64,000 bases of DNA from CBDBND01 sp965262665 (GCA_965262665.1 CBDHFR010000004.1:3286001-3350000); one strand, 5' to 3'. Shown: positions 25,976 through 35,531, counted from the first letter of the stretch. Notes: generated from the letters alone by a model not told the origin. Made by a program: numbers and translations.

Positions 25976-26806
25976 TCAGAACGCGTAACGCAGCGAAAGC
26001 CGCAGGCCGTGACTCCTGAGCTTGGCCTGCGTCACGGCGAGGTCTAGTAGCAGCGGTTCCCGGCTCCCGTCTTGCCACACGACCCGCCCCTCACCCCGGC
26101 CGGTGTGGATCGCGCTGAGGCCCGTATAGCGCCAGGCGACATCGAACGTTGTGCGCTGGCTCAGCGTTGCTGCGAGCCCTGCCGTTACCATCCAGGCAAG
26201 ATCGGTACGGTGCTCGCCCGGCACGATGGTTGTTGTTCTCGGAAAGGTCATGCGCATCTCGCCAATCCTGGTGCGGACGGCACCGGCCCCAGACCCGATG
26301 AATGGCGCGAAGGGGCCCAGTTCCAGCAGGCCTAGTGTAGCCAGATCGACATAGGCGACCACCATGCCGGACAGGGTTGACAGATCCGCGGCGACCGATT
26401 GCCGACGCCCAGGCTCCAGGAAATTGGCCTGGCCCTGAAACGAGAAGCCCGGGCGGTATTCCGCCAGTGCTTCCAGGCGCACTGTGGGAGTGACGGCCCA
26501 GCCTAGTCCAGCTTCCATAGCGACCGCCGTTTCGAAATCGCCGACAGAACGATAGGGAGCGCCGTCGCCACCCCTGCCGCAGCCATACAATGCTGCTGGA
26601 GAAGTGCTTGAACAATTCCTGTCGGTGAACGTGGTCTCGGCCGACCGTTCGAGGCCGATACCGGCCCGCAGGTAGACGTCTCCCGCGCCCGCTGCCACGG
26701 AAATGATCGATACACCGGCTACAATCAGAGCCGCCGATAGGCGGCTGCGCGTCGCATAAACCCGCAAAATAAACAACTGGTTTGGTTTCCGTTTCATGTT
26801 CGGCAA
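25976..26806 (-). CDS. Outer-membrane beta-barrel protein
   Basis: 276 residues with a signal peptide (LSAALIVAGVSIISVAAGAG) and alternating amphipathic strands ending in the terminal aromatic signature LRLSLRYAF required for BamA recognition. VYLRAGIGLERSAETTFTD at the mature start, LEALAEYRPGFSFQG and FAPFIGSGAGAVRTRIGEM match OmpA-like/opacity small barrels of 8 to 10 strands. A Cys pair (NCSSTS...LYGCGRG) may form a loop disulphide. Start at 26806 or at the internal Met at 26797. Likely a structural or adhesion porin-like protein; no specific role. Confidence 0.75.
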   Translation of the reverse strand: MPNMKRKPNQLFILRVYATRSRLSAALIVAGVSIISVAAGAGDVYLRAGIGLERSAETTFTDRNCSSTSPAALYGCGRGGDGAPYRSVGDFETAVAMEAGLGWAVTPTVRLEALAEYRPGFSFQGQANFLEPGRRQSVAADLSTLSGMVVAYVDLATLGLLELGPFAPFIGSGAGAVRTRIGEMRMTFPRTTTIVPGEHRTDLAWMVTAGLAATLSQRTTFDVAWRYTGLSAIHTGRGEGRVVWQDGSREPLLLDLAVTQAKLRSHGLRLSLRYAF

Positions 26807-26865
26807 GACTATTTGTGCATTGCAGTTCTCGAGTTTCAGAACCTATCCGATACTCGCTGGACTGC

Positions 26866-26965
26866 CTGTTCTTTACGAAACCCTCATCCCCATCATTCCG
26901 AACATCATAATCGAATCATAAAATATCCGTTCAATTAAAGCGGATGCGGTATTCGTAAGGGACAG
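26866..26965. repeat. Complete hairpin repeat, copy c (CGAAAACCT family)
   Basis: Left arm CTGTTCTTTACGAAACCCTC and right arm GCGGTATTCGTAAGGGACAG, imperfectly complementary, with an AT-rich centre. It lies upstream of the outer-membrane protein gene and ends exactly where the next gene fragment begins. Confidence 0.7.
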
Positions 26966-27352
26966 CCGATACCCGACACCGACTTGGCGGACAATCCTGG
27001 TTTGGCCGGCACGGTGCGGTGGTTGGGCCGGTTGTTGGGATTCACGCCATCGGTGGAAGCCGTGGCCGGAGCCGCCGAGATCAGCGCCGATATCGACACC
27101 CTCACTGGCAATGCTGATTTCACCGATCTTGAGTCCTGGGAAGCGAACACGGCCCCCGGCGGGGTAGGATCAGGCGACACCTGGGGCGACGGCGATCTTA
27201 ACTATGAGATCGGCGTTCGCGGCAACACCTTCTACCAGACCGGCGGCGATGACGGCGTGGTAACAGGAGCGTTTTTCGGACCCGCACATGAAGGCGCGGG
27301 CGGTGTCCTGGAGCGCCACGATCTGAACGCCGCCTTTGGCGCAAGCCGGTAG
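26966..27352 (+). pseudogene. Transferrin-binding-protein-like beta-barrel, C-terminal fragment
   Basis: The frame is open from the end of hairpin repeat c and ends at 27352. The last 70 residues (NYEIGVRGNTFYQTGGDDG, VTGAFFGPAHEGAGGVLERH, LNAAFGASR) match the C-terminal TbpB-like beta-barrel of Slam-dependent surface proteins. The N-terminal part, signal and start are absent; a TTG at 26984 is the first possible start. The fragment ends at its natural stop. About 140 bp without recognisable content follow. Confidence 0.65.
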
Positions 27353-27495
27353 CAGGCGCAAAACCCCAGCCGGATGCGGTTGGACTCTACATCTTGGTGA
27401 CGCGCCGAAGCCAATGCGCTTGAGAAAATTCTGTCCGGCTGTGAGTCGACTGAAATGGTGCTTGCGCCAAGGGAAAGCGATTAGACTTCTGGGTT

Positions 27496-27612
27496 ATGAT
27501 GGCCGATTTCATTTCACATCCAGGCACCATTCTTGCCGCCCTGAGCGCGGCGGTTGGATTTCTCATTTGGTTCGCAAAATTCACCCAAAGGGTCGATGAT
27601 GACTTCGACAAG
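27496..27612 (+). pseudogene. Small membrane protein, N-terminal fragment
   Basis: Two ATGs at 27496 and 27499 start MADFISHPGTILAALSAAVG, a membrane helix to FLIWFAKFTQ, then VDDDFDK, where an IS6 end remnant cuts the frame. It resembles the start of small phage or integrated-element membrane proteins; not assigned. Confidence 0.35.
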
Positions 27613-27689
27613 GGCATTGTCATACTAACTGGGTCGGACCTGTAGAACTTACAATCGAGGACCGTCGGGCTGCACGGTGACGCCACCAT
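27613..27689. mobile_element. IS6 3'-end remnant
   Basis: GGCATTGTCATACTAACTGG at 27613 and the following TCGGACCTG...ACAATCGAGGAC match the 3' end of copy K, then sequence is lost at about 27689 against a half hairpin repeat. Confidence 0.75.
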
Positions 27690-27716
27690 CATTCCCGAAA
27701 ACCTCATCCACACGTG
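27690..27716. repeat. Half hairpin repeat (CGAAAACCT family)
   Basis: ATTCCCGAAAACCTCATCCA followed by CACGTG; left arm only, abutting the IS6 remnant. Confidence 0.55.
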
Positions 27717-27765
27717 GGCGGCTGGCATCTTGAAGATCTGCGTAAGAAGCTTTCAGCACGGACAA

Positions 27766-27972
27766 AACCCCATTCCTTGAAAATTCCCTGTTATTCCCTG
27801 ATAGGGCTCAAAAAATTCCCTGATACCCTGAAAAATTTCCCTGTTCCTTTGAGTAGGGAATTTGATCATAAAGTCGAGGGTTTGTGCGGGATACAGACCG
27901 GTCAAAAGGCCGGAAAAGCCGAAAAAAGAATAATTTCCCTGTATTTTCCCTGGTTAACAGGGAATTGCCCAT
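27766..27972. repeat. TTCCCTG repeat cluster of module P1
   Basis: About 200 bp packed with TTCCCTG and its complement: AAAATTCCCTGTTATTCCCT, CCCTGATAGGG (palindrome), further TTCCCTG units, TAGGGAATTTG and TTAACAGGGAATTGCCC. The same cluster, slightly diverged, precedes the recombinase remnant at 47085-47277. It lies downstream of the recombinase 3' end, so it may be an attachment or recombinase-binding region. The 290 bp from 27973 to 28263 are shared between P1 and P2 but carry no recognised gene. Confidence 0.7.
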
Positions 27973-28263
27973 GAGAAGGGTTCACCGCTGACTGTGCCCA
28001 CAGCCAATCAGTCTTGCGCGAACCACGGCAGATTGAGTCTCTAAACTGAACTCTAAACATTTCAAAGACATGTCTGCGCATGCCGTCACCAAAAGCGCCT
28101 GATGACCACCGGATATTGGGTGATCAGGCCCTCATCGGCCCGAGATTCTCCGACCGCCCATTTTCCACTGACGTTTTTGATTCGGTGCGAGGGTCGATTG
28201 ACCCTTTCATGGAGCAAAAAAGGCCGCGGACGGCCTCATCAGCGCCGGCAAACGTAAGTCAAA

Positions 28264-29998
28264 CTATGGCGCGTCGAACCCCAGTACGCGGCGCTGATCA
28301 GACCAGTCCAACGGCAGGTTTTTCAAGAGATCCGCGGACTTCAGATCAACGGGCTGGGTGCCGGCAAGGATGGACTCCGTGATGTCGGGCGCGAGGAACG
28401 CGACCTTGATGACGTTACTGACGTAGGTGCGTGACCGTTTGAGTTGACCGCCGAGCTCATTGATGGAGGCAACCCGACCCGAGGTGACGGCACGGAGCCA
28501 GGTATGCCCGTACACGATCAACTTGATCAGCCTGGCGTTCGGCGCAGGAGCCTTTCCCGCGAGATGATCCGGCACCAGCACCTTCTTTTCTCGGCCGCAT
28601 CGCCGGACCGATGCGTCTGCGTTTAAGGTAACGATGGCTCTGTCTTCCGGCTCGAAGGCCGGAGTCTCAATCGAAGCGTTCTCCGAAACGTTCTCCCAGG
28701 ACCGGCACTCCAGTACGGCGTCCAGCGCGGTTGCCGAAAGCTGTATTGCAAACCCGTTTACACCCAACTCGACCCGTTGAACTAACGCCCGGAACAGGTC
28801 CCGGGCCTTGGCATCGGTGTGACCGGCCAGAACGCCGACAAGCCCCCCGCCCGCCAGCTCAAGACCGTGCGCCAACTTTTCCTTCAGGGCCGGATCAGTG
28901 ACATGACTGAGGATGCCGGTAGGGTTTGTGACCACCCGGCAAAGGACGCCGACAACTTGCTCTTCCAAGTCATGAGCCGGTAGCCGTGTCACGGACCCTT
29001 TGTCTTGCTCGCGATGCTGGTTGAGGGCCTGACTGACATAATAGCGGTACCGTTTGCCTTTCTTGTTGGCATGGGAAGGGCTCATGTGATTACCACGGTC
29101 GTCGAACAACAGACCCCTCAGTAGGCTCGGCTCCTTGTGGGTGATGCCTTTCTCATGGTGTGCGGCTTTCTCCTCTAAGGAAGCCTGGACGTGTTCCCAT
29201 GTGTCCGGGGCGATGATCGGCCTATGCTCGCCGGGATAGGCGATGCCCTTGTGGACCGCATCACCCATATAAAGCCGGTTTTTCAGGATGTAATAGAGGG
29301 TGCCCCGCTTGAAGGGCTTGCCGCCGGTGGTCCTGTTTGAGCTGCTGGTCCACTGCTTGGAGCGGTATCCCTCCCGCTCCAGGTCTTCCTTGAGAGCCTT
29401 GACGCTGCCCAACACCAGATAGCGGGCAAAGATATGTCTGACGGCCTTGGCTTCGCCTTCATTGACAATGAGCTTGCGCTCGGCGATGTCGTAGCCGAGC
29501 GGCGGATGGCCCCCCATCCACATGCCTTTCTTACGCGACGCCGTGAACTTGTCCCGGATGCGCTCGCCCGTGACTTCCCGCTCGAATTGGGCAAAGGACA
29601 GGAGCACGTTGAGGGTCAGGCGCCCCATGGAGGTGGTGGTGTTGAACTGCTGGGTGACCGATACGAACGACACGCCATGTCCATCGAACAGATCCACCAG
29701 CTTGGCGAAGTCGGAGAGCGACCGGGTCAGGCGGTCGACCTTGTAAACCACCACGACGTTCACCCGGTCCGAGGTGATGTCGTCCAACAACCGCTTCAAG
29801 GCGGGCCGCTCGGTATTCCCTCCCGAGAAGCCGCCATCATCGTACTTGTCGTTGATCAGGACCCAGCCCTCGTGCCGCTGGCTCTTGATATAGGCTTCAG
29901 CGGACTCCCTTTGGGCATCGAGGGAGTTGAAGGCCTGCTCCAATCCGTTTTCCGACGACTTGCGGGTAATAGACGGCGCATTTGAGCTTGGCGGTCAT
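28264..29998 (-). pseudogene. Large serine recombinase with N-terminal frameshift (module P1)
   Basis: The frame 28264-29943 encodes resolvase domain parts (NSLDAQRESAEAYIKS, VVVYKVDRLTRSLSDF, SFAQFEREVTGERIRDK), the Recombinase domain (GYDIAERKLIVNEGEAKAVR, RGTLYYILKNRLYMG) and a long C-terminal region ending GFDAP. The true start is ATG 29998 (MTAKLKCAVY). Compared with the P2 copy, one extra A in GGGTAATAGACGG near 29968 shifts the frame just before the catalytic Ser motif (YTRKSS in P2). So the gene is nearly full length, about 577 codons, but the nucleophile is out of frame. The start lies 3 nt after the DUF2924 stop. Confidence 0.88.
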
Positions 29999-30000
29999 GT

Positions 30001-30447
30001 TCAGGCCGCCTTGGTGCCGGGCCGGCACAGTCCGAAGAAGACGGGACCGGACCAGCGGGTCCCTGTGATCTCGCGGGCGATCTTGGACAGACTGTCATAG
30101 ACCTTGCCGTCATAGGCAAAGCCCGTTTCCAGAACCGTCACTTCGTGTTTTCTGTTGTGCCATTGGCGCACCAGTTTGGTGCCGGGCTTGGCGAACGGCA
30201 CAGGCACGAGATCGGTGTTGGGAGACCGATCCAGTGTCTTTGCCATCTGCCGTAGCCGCCGTCGCGTTGACGGTCTAAGGCCGCCGAAGTGGTCTTCCTG
30301 GGTCTTGTAGGTCAGGGCGCGGAGCAGGAAATCCCGGCTTGCCCCCTTGGGAGCCGGGGAGCGGAACACTTCACCCCAGCGTTTGCGCAGCTCGGTCGGG
30401 CTGAGGTTCTTAAGCGCCTCTAAATGGGTTTCAAATGCAACCGCCAT
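30001..30447 (-). CDS. DUF2924 protein (module P1)
   Basis: 148 residues from ATG 30447 with an excellent ribosome binding site (GGAGAGGAGG). DUF2924 pattern: LSPTELRKRWGEVFRSPAPK, LLRALTYKTQEDHFGGL, and a C-terminal VRQWHNRKHEVTVLETGFAY with YDSLSKIAREITGTRWSGP. The family is repeatedly found just upstream of large serine recombinases in alphaproteobacterial integrated elements; its role is unknown, though the C-terminal half resembles a small DNA-binding module. Intact and nearly identical in P2. Confidence 0.88.
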   Translation of the reverse strand: MAVAFETHLEALKNLSPTELRKRWGEVFRSPAPKGASRDFLLRALTYKTQEDHFGGLRPSTRRRLRQMAKTLDRSPNTDLVPVPFAKPGTKLVRQWHNRKHEVTVLETGFAYDGKVYDSLSKIAREITGTRWSGPVFFGLCRPGTKAA

Positions 30448-30503
30448 GGCCGGCCTCCTCTCCCCACCACACATGCTTCCCTGGGCCGTAAAGTCCAGTC
30501 CAA

Positions 30504-30746
30504 TCAGCCTGGGGTTTGGGGGATTTCCGGGGAAGTCTCGGGGTCGGAGCCCGCAATTACACGGAGCGCTTTCACAACGTCGAGGGCCTTGTCCATAGCC
30601 CTATGGAGATCCCGGCTGAGACTGAGATACTCAGCGGGCGTTAACCGGGACGACTGACCGTCTGCTGCCAGTTGCGCCGCATCCTCCAGCAAGGCTGTGG
30701 TCTTGGCGAACAAATGGGTTATCAGTTCTCTGTCTTCGTGGTCCAT
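30504..30746 (-). CDS. Small helical protein of unknown function (module P1)
   Basis: 80 residues, charged and predicted helical (ELITHLFAKTTALLEDAAQL, LSLSRDLHRAMDKALDVVKA) with a Pro/Glu tail. ATG at 30746. It lies between the terminase tail and the DUF2924 gene on the same strand; P2 keeps only its last 30 or so codons (48658-48753). Conservation in both modules supports it as a real gene; function unknown. Confidence 0.55.
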   Translation of the reverse strand: MDHEDRELITHLFAKTTALLEDAAQLAADGQSSRLTPAEYLSLSRDLHRAMDKALDVVKALRVIAGSDPETSPEIPQTPG

Positions 30747-30835
30747 TGGTCCTCACCCATGGGGCAAGGAACGCTTCCCTATCGCTGGAAGTCGAGTGCT
30801 GTTTGACCCTGTTGCGGCCGTTTCTCCGGGCCTGA

Positions 30836-31076
30836 TTAATTAAGGATAAGCGAGAAATCGGGCTCAGAAAACATTGGCCAAACGTCGAGGTCATCCTCAC
30901 CGGATATTATCTCGGGAGGAATGATGGCAATATCATCAAAGCGATTCCTTCGTTTCCATCCCAGAAATTGGGACAAACTGTCGACCTGGTCGTCATGGCG
31001 CGTATTTGGAAAACCCAGCACTTCATGAAGAAAAGTGTCCAGCCACGGCGCATCATGGGACAAGAGCACCTGACCG
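30836..31076 (-). pseudogene. Phage terminase large subunit, C-terminal fragment (module P1)
   Basis: Leaving IS6 copy H, the frame reads QVLLSHDAPWLDTFLHEVLG with FPNTRHDDQVDSLSQFLGWK, the end of a terminase nuclease domain with the late metal-binding Asp in RHDDQVDSL. It ends at 30836 with a tail (DDLDVWPMFSEPDFSLILN) longer than in P2. The ATPase domain and most of the nuclease are missing. Confidence 0.85.
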
Positions 31077-31881
31077 GGCATTGTCAGACTAACTGGCCCG
31101 GAGCAGAAGAAGCCATAATAGAGGACTCTCAGGCAGCAAGTTGACGCCATTCGGCCAAGGCGGTAGCTCGGGCTTGTTTGAAAGTATCGCGGCGGTTGAG
31201 ATGGCGTTGGTGGTTGAAATGGTTGTAGATCGAGGCGTGAATGGAGGCGAATTTCTGCAAGGTCTTGATGTCTCTGAACCGAGCCATTGCCCCTTCCCGT
31301 CGTCGGAAGGGTTGATGTGAGTTTTCCGCCCGGTTGTTGAGCCAGCGCCTGGTCTCTTGACAACCTTCATTGCCAATCACCTTCATCGCAGCCCGGTATG
31401 ACTTTAGTCTATCTGTGACAATCGAAGCCGGCCGGCCATAACGCTTCATGGCACGTTTAAGGAATTCAAGCGCAGCCCTGTGATCCCGCCGTTTCGTGGC
31501 ATAGACCTCAAGCACTTCGCCTTCATGGTCAACGGCACGCCATAGATAATGTGTCTCGCCGTTGATGCGGACGAATACCTCATCAAGATGCCAGCGCCAA
31601 TTCGACCAGTTGCGCCGGTCTATCCGCCTCTTCCGGATCTCGGCGGCAAACAACGGGCCAAAGCGGTTCCACCAGTACCGTACGGTCTCATGGCAGATGT
31701 CGATGCCGCGCTCGAACAGGAGATCTTCGACCTGTCTCAGCGACAAGGGATAACGGACATACAGCATCACAGCGCTGCGGATGACCTCGGGCGAGCTATT
31801 GAAATAACGGAAGGGATTGTGCATCGCCGGAGGCTACGAGACCTTACGTCCCCGCTCAAGCCGATTTAGTCTGACAATGCC
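31077..31881 (-). mobile_element. IS6-family insertion sequence, copy H (805 bp)
   Basis: Ends GGCATTGTCAGACTAA at 31077 and TTAGTCTGACAATGCC at 31881. Left flank cctgaccg is terminase sequence; right flank is an IS6 end remnant. Confidence 0.95.
31129..31824 (-). CDS. IS6-family transposase (copy H)
   Basis: 231 residues, translation identical to copy G, DDE triad intact. Confidence 0.95.
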   Translation of the reverse strand: MHNPFRYFNSSPEVIRSAVMLYVRYPLSLRQVEDLLFERGIDICHETVRYWWNRFGPLFAAEIRKRRIDRRNWSNWRWHLDEVFVRINGETHYLWRAVDHEGEVLEVYATKRRDHRAALEFLKRAMKRYGRPASIVTDRLKSYRAAMKVIGNEGCQETRRWLNNRAENSHQPFRRREGAMARFRDIKTLQKFASIHASIYNHFNHQRHLNRRDTFKQARATALAEWRQLAA

Positions 31882-31977
31882 TTCAGGCGAGCTGTTGAAA
31901 TAACGGAAGGGATTGTGCATCTCTGGAGGCTAAGAGACCGCATTGCTTGACTCAAGCCGATTTACTCTGACAGTGCC
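31882..31977 (-). mobile_element. IS6 5'-end remnant (96 bp) abutting copy H
   Basis: Carries the 5' inverted repeat (ending CTCTGACAGTGCC at 31977) and the first 12 or so transposase codons up to AGCTCGCCTGAA in the coding direction, where the next IS6 end begins. Same break region as remnants at 33081 and 42847. Confidence 0.85.
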
Positions 31978-32025
31978 CTTCTGGTACTTTGCGATCGGGA
32001 TCAAACAGCGTCGTCATGGGCTTGC

Positions 32026-33009
32026 CTATCCACCGGGCAGAGAATCGATGAACGTGATCATGCGCCGCCGCATGTCTGCGTTGGGAAGCGCCCCGTAAGC
32101 AGCGCCGAGATTGTCTTCCACATGGTGCGGCTTGCTTGTCGATGGCGTCACGACAGTCACCGCGGGATGGGACGCGGCGAACTTCAAAAAGAACTGCGCC
32201 CAGCTTTCTGCGTCGAACTCCGCCGCCCAGTCCGGAAGTGATACACCCTCGATGCGTTCCCACAACCGTGTCCGGCCGAACGGCACATAAACCAGCACCC
32301 CAATCCCAAGATCCTGAGTAATCGGGAATATGACTTCTTCGCAATCGCGCCAGTTGTCAACCGCATAGTCGATACCGATCAAGTCGGGCGAATACGTTTG
32401 CATGAAACTGATGAGGTCGTCATATTGTCGCTTAAACGTTGTGGTAGCGCCTATGTAGCGAACCCGACCGTCCTGTTTCAGCTCTTGCAGCGCTTTATAT
32501 TGCGCCGGTACATCTGCAAGGTTGTGCACATTAATGGCGTCTATGGTCTCACGGCCATAATACGCAAACTCCTGCTCAAGCTGTTTGTCGATGGCCTCAG
32601 GGTCCGCAGCCGGTTTGCCGAGACCAAAAATGTTTCGCGCGGTGTTGAACAGGTTCAGGGCATTGACCTTGGTCGCCCAGAAAATGTCGTCGTAAATTTG
32701 CAGGTCCTCGATAATAGATCCGGCTACGCGTGAGGTGTTTCCGCCGCCGTACATGGGTGCGGAGTCAAAGACCTTGCCGCCATATTCGACAAACGCTTTG
32801 AGCACTGCTTTTAGCGTCTCTGTTTCGCCTTCTGACGCCAAGTCGCCAAACGTCGCGGACCCACCGATGCCAATGATCGGTAGCTCTTCGCCCGTCCTTG
32901 GCATCGCGCGTGCAATTGGCGTCCTTACTTCCTGAGAAAGGCTCTTGCCGGGGGTCAACGCGAGCGTACCAACTGCCGCCTGTTGGATCAGGAATTTACG
33001 TCGGTTCAT
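32026..33009 (-). CDS. Tat-exported aldo/keto reductase
   Basis: 327 residues from ATG 33009 (MNRRKFLIQQAAVGTLALTP, a textbook Tat motif; an upstream ATG at 33024 adds 5 residues). The mature part is an AKR TIM barrel: LPIIGIGGSATFGDLASEGE, the catalytic Asp/Tyr region KVFDSAPMYGGGNTSRVAGS, the Lys in FWATKVNALN, the His in DAINVHNLADVP, then VRYIGATTTFKRQY. The C-terminal cofactor segment is VTVVTPSTSKPHHVEDNLGA. A predicted periplasmic NAD(P)H enzyme is odd, but several Tat-tagged AKRs exist. A 13-codon start of another gene (31978-32017) follows before the IS6 remnant. Confidence 0.87.
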   Translation of the reverse strand: MNRRKFLIQQAAVGTLALTPGKSLSQEVRTPIARAMPRTGEELPIIGIGGSATFGDLASEGETETLKAVLKAFVEYGGKVFDSAPMYGGGNTSRVAGSIIEDLQIYDDIFWATKVNALNLFNTARNIFGLGKPAADPEAIDKQLEQEFAYYGRETIDAINVHNLADVPAQYKALQELKQDGRVRYIGATTTFKRQYDDLISFMQTYSPDLIGIDYAVDNWRDCEEVIFPITQDLGIGVLVYVPFGRTRLWERIEGVSLPDWAAEFDAESWAQFFLKFAASHPAVTVVTPSTSKPHHVEDNLGAAYGALPNADMRRRMITFIDSLPGG

Positions 33010-33080
33010 CGTCTTATCTCTCATTCACCAAGCCACAGTGTCACCATTGAAACGCCGGAAGGTGCCCGTATCGTCCATGT

Positions 33081-33176
33081 GGCACTGTCAGAGTAAATCG
33101 CCTTGAGTCAATTAGTGCGCTCTCTTAGCCTCCAGTGATGCACAATCCCTTCCGTTATTTCAATAGCTCGCCTGGG
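33081..33176 (+). mobile_element. IS6 5'-end remnant (96 bp) abutting truncated copy I
   Basis: GGCACTGTCAGAGTAAATCG at 33081, transposase start ATGCACAATCCCTTCC, broken after AGCTCGCCTGGGG directly at the next GGCATTGTC end. Confidence 0.85.
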
Positions 33177-33744
33177 GGCATTGTCAGAGTAAATCGCCTT
33201 GAGTAAAGAGGTGCGGTCTCCTAGCCTCCGGAGATGCACAATCCTTTTCGTTATTTCAACAGCTCGCCCGAGGTCATCCGCAGCACTGTGATGCTGTATG
33301 TTAGATTTCCACTGTCCCTGCGGCAGGTCGAAGACCTCCTCCACGAACGGGGCATTGATATCAGTTATGAAACGGTGCGGTACTGGTGGAACCGCTTTGG
33401 TCCATTGTTTGCCGCCGAGATCCGGAAGAGGCGGATAGACCGACGTAATTGGTCAAACTGGCGCTGGCATCTTGATGAAGTGTTCGTCCGGATAAACGGC
33501 GAGATATATTATCTATGGCGTGCCGTTGACCATGAAGGCGAAGTGCTTGAGGTCTATGTCACGAAACGGCGGGGTCACAGGGCTGCACTTGAGTTCCTTA
33601 GACGTGCCATGAGGCGTTATGGGCAGCCGACCACGATTGTGACGGACCGACTTCGTTCATACGGCGCCGCGATGAAAGATATTGGGGTCGAAGACCGTCA
33701 GCTTTGTGGTCAGTGGCTCAACAATCGAGCTGAAAACTCACATC
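33177..33744 (+). mobile_element. IS6-family insertion sequence, copy I, 3'-truncated by a MITE
   Basis: Left end GGCATTGTCAGAGTAA at 33177; the 3' part is missing from 33745, where MITE copy 2 starts. Confidence 0.9.
33234..33744 (+). pseudogene. IS6-family transposase, C-terminally truncated (copy I)
   Basis: 170 codons from MHNPFRYFNSSPE to NRAENSH, then MITE sequence. It keeps D81, D138 and the E of AENSH but loses the basic tail and the last 60 residues. Closest to copy J in the VEDRQLCGQWLNN block. Confidence 0.9.
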
Positions 33745-33908
33745 GGCATTGTCAGACTAAATTAATTTGTTAGTCTAGTGAGGTTAGTTTTCGCCGTTTC
33801 GAGCCGCGCCTTGCTTGGTTAATCCCAAGCGAACTAGTGGTTTAATGCCTAAACCCAGGTAACAAGGGCCCAAGAGAGTTGGCCCTAACCAGTTACTCTG
33901 ACAATGCC
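33745..33908. mobile_element. IS6-type MITE, copy 2 (164 bp)
   Basis: Same 164-bp element in the opposite orientation to copy 1: GGCATTGTCAGACTAAATTA at 33745, ACTCTGACAATGCC at 33908. The left side lies in an IS6 transposase gene, the right side in an unrelated gene, so the join is not a simple insertion. Confidence 0.85.
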
Positions 33909-34420
33909 CTGCCAGGGCATATGACAGCCTAAATGAAGTCATTCAGTTGGCTAAGGCAAATGAAATTTCGCTGGCTGTATTCAAGCCTACAAAAGTCAAT
34001 GGCTTTGTGTGGGAAGAAGATGAGCGTGAATGGAGTGAAAGTAAGCTGGACGATATGCGAAGAATCGCCAGTCAATTTGATTTGTTCGATGACGATACTT
34101 GGAAGGAAACGTTCGAGGTTATTCCAAAGCTTCCGTTTAACTTTTCCTACGTTTTTGAAGACAAAGACGGCAAGTCAAGCACGCTTCAAGTCTTGGATTG
34201 GGAACTTGGCCAACTCTATTGGGTTTGCTTGAGGTCAAGCGAGGGTGACGAAACTATTGCTATGGCCAAGGTAAAGGAAAAATATTTTCAACAATTCTCG
34301 AAGGCAGATCTTCACTTCTATTTAGGAACCACCCAACAGTTTCATTTTGTTGCGCCGAATCCATGGGTGATCATTGGGGTTTTACCAATTCCCTTTGAAA
34401 CACAGATCGGACTTTTATGA
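33909..34420 (+). pseudogene. Unknown protein, N-terminally truncated
   Basis: A frame continues out of the MITE (AYDSLNEVIQLAKANEISLA) to 34420, about 170 codons; first internal start is a TTG at 33947. Soluble, acidic, with FVWEEDEREWSESKLDDMRR, FEVIPKLPFNFSYVFEDKDG, LGQLYWVCLRSSEGDE and a hydrophobic end (NPWVIIGVLPIPFETQIGLL). No family recognised. The 470-bp gap after it (34421-34890) holds only a TCCGC palindrome. Confidence 0.45.
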
Positions 34421-34636
34421 AGACTGAGAAATATTTCTGAACATCTATTGGGAAAATGTTGGTACCTTAGTCACGGCAAATCCCCCTTAAACCTGTTTTG
34501 TTTATGTTTGTGCGCTTGCCCACTGTCAGCGCCCCCGACGCTTCCACCGCGAGATCACCTCAAAGTTTATCATATCAATGTTTAAGGGGATGACTAATCG
34601 AGATTCCTTAGTGCCAACACATAGGAATGTGCCAAT

Positions 34637-34662
34637 GTCCGCTTTAGGTCATTAGCGGACGT
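34637..34662. repeat. TCCGC palindromic repeat
   Basis: TGTCCGCTTTAGGTCATTAG followed by CGGACG forms an imperfect palindrome. Related sites occur at 35566-35641, around 36560-36595, 17934-17975 and 61365-61372, all in intergenic DNA. Confidence 0.5.
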
Positions 34663-34890
34663 AGATTGGAAACGTGTTTTTGTCCGCAATTAGCCAAAAG
34701 CGGAATTACCCCAACGCGAGCACATTCACCCGAGATCGCACCTAACTCATCCTCGACATCGGTCTAACGAATTGCAGGAATCGCTCTGCAAACAGCGCGT
34801 GCGATCGAATCGGCTTGTTTGTGCGTATCTTCCTTATCAGTATGTGGGCCGTTGTAGTGTCCGCTTAGTACTTTGACAGAGATTGAAGCC

Positions 34891-35531
34891 ATGATCACGA
34901 ATCGTTGCACTGGAATGGCGTTGATCGTACTACTGGCCCTCGCGGCGACGGCATGTACACAATCGGCGGGGGACGTGCCGAATGTACCAACAGGCGCCTA
35001 CATTGTGAGCCCATCCGAAGACGATGCGGAAGAAGGGGCCAACGGACAGGTAGACCTTGCCAACGACGATCTTGATCTCGGGCAGGCATCGGGATTCGAG
35101 TCGGCAGTTGCTGTCGGGATCCGCTTCTAGGGGATCCGCATTCCCAAAGGAAGCAAGATCAACGGCGCGTTCCTGCACTTCACAAAGGACGAACCTAGCA
35201 CGAAAGCGGATCCGACCAACCTGACGATCCGCGCTGAACTCGCCGGAAACGCCGAATCGTTCAGGGACGAACCAAGAAACATCTCGTCGCGCAAGTTGAC
35301 GAAAACAGCGGTGAATTGGGTGCCACAACCCTGGCATCCGGGGGCGGGCGGGGCGGGGGGCAACAGACTCCCGATCTGTCGGCTTTGATTCAGGAAGTGG
35401 TTGAACAAGACGATTGGAAGCAAGGGAACGCTCTGCTGTTAATCGTTACTGGAAACGGCGAGCGGGATGCCATGTCATTCGACGGCGGCGGTAAGCAATA
35501 CGGGCCGATACTGCATTTGAAGACTCATTGA
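34891..35531 (+). pseudogene. Decayed lipoprotein with internal TAG and frameshift
   Basis: ATG 34891 begins a lipoprotein signal (MALIVLLALAATACTQ, lipobox LAATAC). The frame stops at TAG 35128-35130 after AVAVGIRF but continues in the same frame as GIRIPKGSKINGAFLHFTKD and LTIRAELAGNAESFRDEPRN. Near 35355 it shifts frame to TPDLSALIQEVVEQDDWKQG and NALLLIVTGNGERDAMSFDG, ending at 35531. The restored protein fits exported proteins with a VGIRF...IPxGAxI...TIRAE...DLSAIIQEV pattern found in marine bacteria. Two lesions make it a clear pseudogene. Confidence 0.75.

Noticed and set aside
27766..27972. CRISPR array
   Set aside because: The TTCCCTG units are too short and irregularly spaced, with no constant-length spacers and no cas genes.
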